From NCBI GenBank assembly GCA_002441445.1, contig DJWC01000043.1, positions 9,439 to 36,963 on the forward strand: a stretch of DNA of 27,525 nt. Reading direction: 5' to 3'. Below the pieces are notes generated by a model, which did not search any database, was not told the DNA's origin, and was given only the letters and a program-made list of their open reading frames with translations. Source of the stretch: Pusillimonas sp. UBA6240. Lineage in GTDB: Bacteria > Pseudomonadota > Gammaproteobacteria > Burkholderiales > Burkholderiaceae_B. The number at the start of each line of letters is the position of its first letter. The stretch's first letter is position 1. The position numbers and the translations under genes are program-made. Shown piece by piece: positions 22,389 to 27,525 of this stretch.

Positions 22389-22445
22389 AAAAAGCGCCCC
22401 CTTGGGGGGCAGCAAGCCAAAGGCGCAGCGTGGGGGCTTTTTTTT
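22389..22445 (+). terminator. GC-rich hairpin with T8 run (terminator-like intergenic repeat)
   Basis: AAAAAGCGCCCCC (22389-22401) can pair, with one bulged G, to GGGGGCTTTTT (22432-22442), followed by more T (T-run 22438-22445). An inner CCCCCTTGGGGGG can form an alternative stem. The shape is that of a rho-independent terminator on the plus strand, but no intact plus-strand gene ends within 1 kb. I associate this sequence style with dispersed intergenic repeats of Burkholderiales; that is recall, not a search. Confidence 0.5.
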
Positions 22446-22560
22446 ACGAGTTCACGCCCGACCCCGACGCAAAGCGCCTGCAAGGGAACCCCGAAGGGGC
22501 GCAGCGACAGGAGCCCGGCCCCTGCCCGCCGGCTGCGCCGGTTAAAAACCTAAAAGCCAT
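22446..22560. other. Intergenic stretch with small GC hairpins
   Basis: No gene is seen. ACCCCGAAGGGGC (about 22489-22500) and GCCGGCTGCGCCGG (about 22529-22542) are short self-complementary segments in the same style as the hairpin unit just upstream, so this may be the remainder of one intergenic repeat element. Confidence 0.4.
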
Positions 22561-22770
22561 GCGCTCGCAAGCTGCGCCGATTTAGCCATTACCGCTACGG
22601 CCCATAAATTAGCTCACTAGGCCATGCTCACCCGCAGCACTGAATTCGTCGATCAAGGCGAGCAATACTATGAAGAGCGCCATCGACAACGCGTCCTGCA
22701 CCATTTGCAAAAGCGCACCGCTCAACTTGGCCTCACCCCCGTTCCTCAGCAAACAAAGCTAAGCCCTTGA
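22561..22770 (+). pseudogene. Remnant of a transposase C-terminus (possibly IS110-like)
   Basis: Read in one frame, 22561-22770 gives a tail resembling insertion-sequence transposases: LAITATAHKLAH, an in-frame TAG at 22618-22620, then AMLTRSTEFVDQGEQYYEE and RHRQRVLHHLQKRTAQLGL, ending at TGA 22768-22770. The pattern HKLAR followed by a membrane-like RIVY and ML is what I recall for this tail; here RIVY is missing and replaced by the stop. The bulk of the transposase is absent upstream, and I see no terminal inverted repeats. The 48-codon open frame from ATG 22624 could be mistaken for a small gene but is better read as debris. The IS family is uncertain. Confidence 0.5.
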
Positions 22771-22819
22771 AAAATCAATAGCTTAAGCACTGTTTCTTGC
22801 GAGGAGACAAGAGCCAGCC

Positions 22820-23713
22820 TCAACGCCCTTCACGCAGCCACTTCAAGCCGCCTTCGGCGGCGATGAGCAGGACGGCGATCCAGATGGGGATGTAGGTGAG
22901 CCAGGCGTCGGAGGTTACGCTTTCGCCTAGGACGAGGAAAGCGACCCAGAACAGCAGGACGGGTTCCACGTAGCCCAGCAGGCCGAACAGGCCCAGGGGC
23001 AGCAGGCGGCTGGCGGAAAGATACGAGGCTAAAGCGGCGGAGCTGATGAGGCCGAGTATGGGTACCAGAATGAAGAGGCGCGGCTGGCCGCCGAACTGGG
23101 AGATCAGCCCCGCGCCTTGCGATTGCAGTATGAACAGCGCGGCGGGGGCGAGGAACAGCATTTCGAACCATAGAGGGCCCAGCGAGCCCATGCGCAGCCT
23201 GCGGCGCAGCATGAAGTAAGGCGGGTAGCCCAGCGCGACCAGCGCCGTTACCCACGAGAAAGAGCCGATGCGCCATAATTCGTGGCCGACGCCCAGGGCC
23301 GCGATGGCCACCGCGGCCAATTGCGCCGCGCTCAAGCGCTCGGCATAGAAAAACCGCCCCACCAGCACCATGGTCATGGGCAGCAGAAAATACCCCATGG
23401 ACACATCCAGGGCGCGCTGATGCAGCGGCGCCCACATGAAGAGCCAAAGCTGGACGCCGATCAGGCTGGCGCTGGCCAGCAGCAGCCAATACAGCCTGCT
23501 TTCTTTGCGCAGCCGCGCCCGCAGCGCATGCACCTCGCCCCATGAGCGGGTGCGGGTAATGATCAAGGCCAGCGCGGGCAAGCCCAGCGCGATCCGCCAG
23601 GCGAATATCTGTTCTCCCGTCAGAGGCTGCAGGACGGTGGAGTAATAATAAAGCGCCGCAAACAGGACCGAGGACAGGACCGACAGCGCAACGCCTAGGC
23701 TCATTGGGGACAT
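22820..23713 (-). CDS. rarD: EamA-family (RarD-type) permease
   Basis: A 297-residue protein with about ten hydrophobic segments, the length and layout of RarD in the drug/metabolite transporter superfamily. Markers are GVALSVLSSVLFAALYYY at the N-terminus, LTGEQIFAWRI (RarD-like G-x-E-I-x-x-x-R), LNERVSxxQ-equivalent YAERLSAAQLAAVAIAALGV, and GYVEPVLLFWVAFLVLGE near the C-terminus. The substrate is unknown; RarD was named for chloramphenicol sensitivity. The frame is open upstream to 23869 but that part overlaps the PIN gene and is a shadow. ATG 23713 starts the family N-terminus, with ATG 23704 a close alternative. It overlaps the end of the PIN gene by 13 bases and appears to be the last gene of the operon. 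Confidence 0.8.
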   Translation of the reverse strand: MSPMSLGVALSVLSSVLFAALYYYSTVLQPLTGEQIFAWRIALGLPALALIITRTRSWGEVHALRARLRKESRLYWLLLASASLIGVQLWLFMWAPLHQRALDVSMGYFLLPMTMVLVGRFFYAERLSAAQLAAVAIAALGVGHELWRIGSFSWVTALVALGYPPYFMLRRRLRMGSLGPLWFEMLFLAPAALFILQSQGAGLISQFGGQPRLFILVPILGLISSAALASYLSASRLLPLGLFGLLGYVEPVLLFWVAFLVLGESVTSDAWLTYIPIWIAVLLIAAEGGLKWLREGR

Positions 23714-24297
23714 GGGACAGGCCGATCCAGGCTCAACCGATTCAAACGGAACAGCCGCTCGCGCTTGAGGATTGCGCTGGGGTCCTGCGGCGGCCTTCCG
23801 GGAGTCGAGGCGTAGCCGGGAAGCCTGGCGAGCAGGTCCGCCATGGCCTGGGGATGGTCCCGCAGGCAAGCCACCAACAACTGATCGGGATCATAGAGAT
23901 CCAGGCCCAGGCCGCGCAGCTCGGAGCGGTTGAAATCCCTGATATTGCGGGTGACGATGGCCACCTGGCCGGCCGCGCCGCCGGCCAATACCGCCCTGCC
24001 GGCGGCGATGACATGCCAGTCCTTGGGGTCGCTGCGCTGCAGGCCCTCTTTATACGCCGCGACATCGCCCTGGTCCGCATCGGGAAATGCGTATTGCAGC
24101 CCATCCCACAACTGCTGCACCTCGGCATCGGGAACGCGCCATATCCGCGCGGCATTGCGACGCCATTCATCGCCGATCACCGCGCTCCAGGCGAGCCGGA
24201 AGCAGCCGTCCGCGGCAAGCTGCGAAAAGGCCAGCCGCAATACATTGGAAATCAGCACGCAGGTATCCAGGACGAGGACTTGTGGCAGCGGTTTCAA
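23701..24297 (-). CDS. PIN-domain protein (putative ribonuclease) starting with TTG
   Basis: A 198-residue PIN-fold protein. All four acidic active-site residues are in place: D11 in VLVLDTCVLISNVLR, E44 in IGDEWRRNA, D93 in DPKDWHVIAAG and D121 in VTRNIRDFN, so single-stranded RNase activity is plausible. The C-terminus (about 150-198) is a less ordered basic tail. The frame is open to 24462, but the earlier part overlaps recO and reads as a shadow. A TTG at 24297 overlaps the recO TGA in TTGA and places the first strand seven residues in, so it is my preferred start; it has a GGAG 11 bases upstream. No antitoxin gene adjoins it, unlike VapC toxins, and it sits within a conserved housekeeping operon before rarD. 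Confidence 0.78.
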   Translation of the reverse strand: MKPLPQVLVLDTCVLISNVLRLAFSQLAADGCFRLAWSAVIGDEWRRNAARIWRVPDAEVQQLWDGLQYAFPDADQGDVAAYKEGLQRSDPKDWHVIAAGRAVLAGGAAGQVAIVTRNIRDFNRSELRGLGLDLYDPDQLLVACLRDHPQAMADLLARLPGYASTPGRPPQDPSAILKRERLFRLNRLSLDRPVPCPQ

Positions 24298-24878
24298 TAT
24301 CTTTGCAGCTCCATCAAGACCTTGCGCGTCAACAAGGGGCGGCCCAGCAACTCGCCCAGCCTCGCGCGCAAGGCCTGGCGCAGGGCTGGCTCGGCTTGCG
24401 CATCGTTGAAATCGGGCGGCGCTTCGCTGACGCCATAGCCGGTTTCGTTCAAAAGCACCCATTCGAAACGCCGCAACGCGCTGGCGGCCGATTGCTGCGA
24501 AGCCAATTGCCGCAAGGCCTCGTCGTAGGCGTCATACAGGACGGGATGCGGGTCTTCGCGCGGCAGCAGGCGCAGCAGCAGCTCGTTCATATACCAGGCG
24601 GACATGAAAGCGCGCCCCGAAAGCGCGTGGATGCCGGCGCACTCCGCGCGCGTCAACGTCTTGACCTCGCCCGCCCCGCTCCAGGACAGCAGCAAAGGCT
24701 GGAAGGCCGACAACACCGGCCGCAGCACCGAATAAGGCCTTTTCGCGCCTTTGGCCGCCAGGGCCACGACGCCGTGTTCACGGCTGAACACCTGGACGAT
24801 CAAAGAGGTTTCCCGCCAGGGGGCCGAATGCAGCAGATAGGCGGCGGCATCCTGGACGCGCAGCGCCCGTTTACTCAT
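24294..24878 (-). CDS. recO: DNA repair protein RecO, short form
   Basis: A RecF-pathway recombination mediator of 194 residues. The N-terminal OB-fold is clear: RVQDAAAYLLHSAPWRETS, then VVALAAKGAKRPYSVLRPVL and GEVKTLT. The helical domain follows with AWYMNELLLRLLPREDPHP and LRRFEWVLLNETGYG (about 136-149). Typical RecO is about 240 residues; here the segment that usually follows ETGYG is missing, and the sequence runs directly into PPDFNDAQAEPALRQALRARLGELLGRPLLTRKVLMEL, the usual C-terminal helix. There is no frameshift or stop to suggest damage, and flanking genes overlap it normally (8 bases with era, 4 with the PIN gene). A compact but functional RecO is likely. Confidence 0.85.
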   Translation of the reverse strand: MSKRALRVQDAAAYLLHSAPWRETSLIVQVFSREHGVVALAAKGAKRPYSVLRPVLSAFQPLLLSWSGAGEVKTLTRAECAGIHALSGRAFMSAWYMNELLLRLLPREDPHPVLYDAYDEALRQLASQQSAASALRRFEWVLLNETGYGVSEAPPDFNDAQAEPALRQALRARLGELLGRPLLTRKVLMELQRY

Positions 24879-25878
24879 ATCCCAGTTCGCGCAGCGCGCT
24901 CTCGCGCTCGGACCAGCCCTTGCGCACTTTGATGTACACGTCGAGGAAGACCGGCTTGTCCAGCAGCTTCGCGATGTCCTGGCGGGCTTCGGTGGCGATG
25001 CGCTTCATGTGCGCGCCGCCGGCGCCCAGCAATATGGGCCGGTGCGATTCGCGCTCCACCACCACGCAGGCCGATACCCTGGCTCCGGCGTCGTTTTCTT
25101 CCCATTGCTCGATGACCACCGTGCAACCGTAGGGCAGCTCGTCTCCCACGAGACGGAAAATCTTCTCGCGGATGAGTTCGGCCGCAATGAAACGCATCGG
25201 CCTGTCGGTGAGCGTGTCGGCTTCGAACATGTGCTCGCCCTCGGGCAGGCGCGAGCCGATTTCCTGCAGCAGATTTTCCAGCTGCACGCCGCGCAACGCG
25301 CTGATGGGCACCACCGCCGCATAAGGATGCTGGGCCATGATCTTGCTGACGTAAGAGAACATCTCGTTCTTGTTCTTGAGCTGGTCCACCTTGTTGACCG
25401 CCAAGATGGTCTGGCCCGACTTGGGCAGCAAAGGCAGCAGTTGCGCATCGCCGGCGGACCACTTGCCGGCCTCCACGACATGGACGACGACATCCACATC
25501 GGCCAGGGCCTGGGTGACCACCCGGTTCATCATCCGGTTCATCGCGCCGCCATGGCGGGTCTGGAAGCCGGGGGTATCGACAAAGACGAACTGCTCGTTG
25601 TCGCGCGTCAGCACGCCGTGGATGCGGTGGCGCGTCGTCTGCGCCTTGCGCGACACAATGGAAATCTTGCTGCCGATCAGGGCGTTGGCCAGCGTGGACT
25701 TGCCCACATTCGGCCGGCCGACGATCGCGACAAAGCCGCAGCGCGAGGGTTTGGCGGCGAAATCCGGCCTGGCGGCCGTAGCTTCTTCGCCGCCATGCGA
25801 GGGCGCCTTCGTCTCGTCGATCTTGCCTTGCTCGGCCTTGTCGCCACCGGCGAGGCTTGCGCTTTGCTGCGTGGTCAT
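24871..25878 (-). CDS. era: GTPase Era
   Basis: A 335-residue GTPase needed for 16S rRNA maturation and 30S assembly. Residues 1-45 are a charged, low-complexity extension not found in the 301-residue E. coli protein. The G domain has G1 GRPNVGKST (54-62), G3 DTPGF, G4 NKVDQ and SAL as G5. The C-terminal KH domain contains LLGAGGAHMKRIATEARQDI, the GxxG RNA-binding loop. Start ATG 25878 overlaps the rnc stop in ATGA; the frame remains open further upstream but only as a shadow of rnc. The end overlaps recO by 8 bases. Confidence 0.95.
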   Translation of the reverse strand: MTTQQSASLAGGDKAEQGKIDETKAPSHGGEEATAARPDFAAKPSRCGFVAIVGRPNVGKSTLANALIGSKISIVSRKAQTTRHRIHGVLTRDNEQFVFVDTPGFQTRHGGAMNRMMNRVVTQALADVDVVVHVVEAGKWSAGDAQLLPLLPKSGQTILAVNKVDQLKNKNEMFSYVSKIMAQHPYAAVVPISALRGVQLENLLQEIGSRLPEGEHMFEADTLTDRPMRFIAAELIREKIFRLVGDELPYGCTVVIEQWEENDAGARVSACVVVERESHRPILLGAGGAHMKRIATEARQDIAKLLDKPVFLDVYIKVRKGWSERESALRELGYE

Positions 25879-26633
25879 TTGTGCTCCTGGGATACGGCGA
25901 CGGGCAGCGTAAGCTGCGCGGACTTGCGCGCCCGCGGCTTGCGCTGGCCCTTGGCGGGCGCAAGCGCGTTGGCGGCCGCGATCGCCAGTTCGGCGGCCGA
26001 CTGCTCCGCCGCCCGGCGGCTCGAGCCGCCCGCCACGACCTTGATATCCAGCCGCGGGATCCTGCATTCGACCTCGAACATCTGATTATGCGCCGCGCCG
26101 TGGGTCGCCACAACCGTGTAGAGCGGCAGTTCCAGCTTGCGCGCCTGCAGCAGTTCCTGCAGCAGGGTCTTGGGGTCCTTGCCCAGGGTTTTGGGGTCGA
26201 CGTCGCGCAGCACGGCTTCGTACTGCCGGGCGATGGCCTTCTGCGCCGCGTCGAAACCGCCGTCCAGGAAAACCGCCCCGAACAAAGCCTCGAGCGCATC
26301 GGCCAGGATGGATGGCCTGCGGAAGCCCCCGCTCTTGAGCTCGCCTTCGCCCAGCCGCAGGTAATGGGACAGCGACAGCCCGGTGGCGATGTCGGCCAGC
26401 GACGCCTGCTTGACCAGGTTGGCCCGCGAGCGCGAAAGGTCGCCTTCGTCTATATGAGGGAAACGTTCGAACAACAGGGCGGCGACCACGAAGTTGAGCA
26501 CCGAATCGCCCAGGAATTCCAGGCGTTCGTTGTGATGGGCGCTATGGCTGCGATGCGTCAGCGCCTGCTCCAGCAGCGAGGTGTTGCTGAAGCGGTGGCC
26601 CAAGGCCTCTTGCAGGTCGGCCAGCCCGGCCAT
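25875..26633 (-). CDS. rnc: Ribonuclease III
   Basis: A 252-residue double-strand-specific endoribonuclease that processes rRNA precursors and structured mRNAs. The catalytic signature is HNERLEFLGDSVLN (E36, E39 and D43), with the second acidic cluster in SILADALEALFGAVFLDGG. The C-terminal half is the dsRNA-binding domain (DPKTLLQELLQARKLELPLYTVV, then GGSSRRAAEQSAAELAI), followed by a basic tail of about 25 residues. The ATG overlaps the lepB stop in TAATG. Classic lepB-rnc-era order; in E. coli RNase III controls its own operon message, which could apply here. Confidence 0.96.
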   Translation of the reverse strand: MAGLADLQEALGHRFSNTSLLEQALTHRSHSAHHNERLEFLGDSVLNFVVAALLFERFPHIDEGDLSRSRANLVKQASLADIATGLSLSHYLRLGEGELKSGGFRRPSILADALEALFGAVFLDGGFDAAQKAIARQYEAVLRDVDPKTLGKDPKTLLQELLQARKLELPLYTVVATHGAAHNQMFEVECRIPRLDIKVVAGGSSRRAAEQSAAELAIAAANALAPAKGQRKPRARKSAQLTLPVAVSQEHK

Positions 26634-27421
26634 TACCGGAACCCGCCTATGCGGCTGGGCTCGCTGAAATTCATCCAGATGAAGAACGCGCGGCCCACGA
26701 TGTATTCATCGGGCACGAAACCCCAATAGCGGCTGTCCAGGCTATTGTCGCGATTGTCGCCCATGACGAAATAGTGGCCCGGCGGCACGGTGCAGCGCAC
26801 GCCGTTGCCCAGGTATTCGCAGTTCTTGCGGTAGGGGTAGTCCGAAATGGCCATGTAGTCCTGCGGCGCCTGCTTGTTCAGCAGGATGTTGTGGCTGACC
26901 TGGCCGAGCTGCTCGGTATAGCGCCCCACGTAGGCGGAGCGGTCGGGCTCGAAGTAGTCGCCGTCGCGCACGTGCTCGATGCGCTGGCCATTGATGGACA
27001 ACACCTTGTTCTGGTACTGGACCACGTCGCCGGGCAGCCCCACGACGCGCTTGATGTAATCGAGCGAAGGATCGGGCGGATAACGAAACACGACCACATC
27101 GCCCCGTTCCGGTAAACCCAGTTCGATGATCTTCTTGTTCAGCACCGGCAGCCGGATGCCGTAGGTGTATTTGTTCACCGCGATGAAGTCGCCGACGAGC
27201 AAGGTCGGAATCATCGATCCCGAGGGAATCTTGAAGGGCTCGACGAGAAAGGACCGTAGCAGGAAGACGATCAGGATCACGGGAAAGAAGCTGGCCCCGT
27301 ATTCCACCCAGACCGGCGGCTTGGCATCCGGCGCGCGGCGCTTGCGGAAGACGAAATGATCCGCAATCCAGAGCACGGCGCTGATCACCAGCAGAATGAA
27401 AAGTATCAGGGCAAAGTTCAT
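26633..27421 (-). CDS. lepB: Signal peptidase I
   Basis: A 262-residue inner-membrane protease that removes signal peptides from Sec/Tat-exported proteins. Two hydrophobic segments are at about 3-22 and 45-60. The catalytic serine is S69 in PFKIPSGSMIPTL and the general base is K125 in LDYIKRVVGLPGD. The box E motif FVMGDNRDNSLDSRYWGFV is near the C-terminus. Active site faces the periplasm. It begins 11 bases after the lepA stop and touches rnc at TAATG, so all are one operon. Confidence 0.96.
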   Translation of the reverse strand: MNFALILFILLVISAVLWIADHFVFRKRRAPDAKPPVWVEYGASFFPVILIVFLLRSFLVEPFKIPSGSMIPTLLVGDFIAVNKYTYGIRLPVLNKKIIELGLPERGDVVVFRYPPDPSLDYIKRVVGLPGDVVQYQNKVLSINGQRIEHVRDGDYFEPDRSAYVGRYTEQLGQVSHNILLNKQAPQDYMAISDYPYRKNCEYLGNGVRCTVPPGHYFVMGDNRDNSLDSRYWGFVPDEYIVGRAFFIWMNFSEPSRIGGFR

Positions 27422-27432
27422 CGTTTATCCAG

Positions 27433-27525
27433 TCATTTGTCATCGACGCGCAGCACGGCCAGAAAGGCTTCCTGGGGAATCTCGACGCTGCCTACCTGTT
27501 TCATGCGCTTCTTGCCTGCCTTCTG
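27433..27525 (-). CDS. lepA: Elongation factor 4 (LepA), C-terminal end (partial)
   Basis: The last 30 codons of a leftward gene running off the window. The residues QKAGKKRMKQVGSVEIPQEA and then FLAVLRVDDK match the conserved LepA C-terminal tail (KKRMKQxGxVExPQEAFLAVL). LepA is a ribosomal back-translocating GTPase and is normally the first or second gene of the lepA-lepB-rnc operon, which supports the call. Upstream parts are outside the window. Confidence 0.93.
   Translation of the reverse strand, partial: QKAGKKRMKQVGSVEIPQEAFLAVLRVDDK

Noticed and set aside
22267..22585. Two short plus-strand frames (about 92 and 102 residues) through the hairpin region
   Set aside because: They translate inverted repeats and GC hairpins and show no protein-like pattern.
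24298..24462. N-terminal extension of the PIN protein to 24462
   Set aside because: It overlaps recO and has no PIN-fold content; the first PIN strand begins just after TTG 24297.
25879..26067. N-terminal extension of Era to 26067
   Set aside because: It overlaps rnc and is Gly/Arg-rich shadow; ATG 25878 overlaps the rnc stop in the standard ATGA arrangement.
25009..26085. A 358-residue plus-strand open frame opposite era and rnc
   Set aside because: No motif and shadow-like composition; era and rnc on the other strand are certain.

Overview
The window looks like chromosomal DNA of a GC-rich betaproteobacterium of the order Burkholderiales, most likely family Alcaligenaceae (Bordetella, Achromobacter or Pusillimonas-like). 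The main reasons are the lepA-lepB-rnc-era-recO order at the right end, a Bug-type solute-binding protein, and the protein sequences themselves. The genus is an inference from gene content; no search was run.

Layout, left to right. (a) 1-1458: the end of phoB and complete phoR, the phosphate-limitation two-component pair. (b) 1604-3324: pxpB-pxpC, two 5-oxoprolinase subunits, with no pxpA beside them. (c) 3402-6863: a GntR/UTRA regulator divergent from a Cys-type sulfatase and a Bug-family periplasmic binding protein. A perfect 16-bp palindrome sits inside the sulfatase promoter. This is probably a regulated uptake/desulfation locus for a sulfated organic compound. (d) 7038-9725: a STAS anti-anti-sigma-like protein, a divergent NCS2-type permease with an extra cytoplasmic C-terminal domain, and an RsbW-like HATPase. 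(e) 9728-11554: an alanine racemase with an eroded signature motif, then an RHH/RelE-ParE toxin-antitoxin module behind a perfect inverted repeat. (f) 11624-17538: an MFS transporter preceded by two extracytoplasmic sensor-like segments, divergent from an RsbU/SpoIIE-type PP2C phosphatase with a double Cache-like sensor and a periplasmic binding protein. (g) 17535-20613: a GCS2-family carboxylate-amine/glutamate-cysteine ligase and ilvA, both leftward. (h) 20790-22819: a YqaA-type membrane protein, then about 1.5 kb with no intact gene. That stretch holds a 76-bp composite tandem repeat, a 13-bp tandem repeat, strong hairpins and a broken transposase tail. (i) 22820-27525: the leftward housekeeping operon lepA(end)-lepB-rnc-era-recO-PIN protein-rarD, with most junctions overlapping.

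The most interesting set is (d) plus (f). Together they supply every protein type of a partner-switching circuit: STAS antagonist, serine kinase/anti-sigma factor and PP2C phosphatase. Each is physically tied to a transporter: the permease carries what looks like a degenerate HATPase-fold tail, and the MFS protein carries sensor domains. No sigma factor is visible, so the output is unknown. A transport-linked partner-switching system is proposed; the linkage between (d) and (f) is inference from proximity and domain logic.
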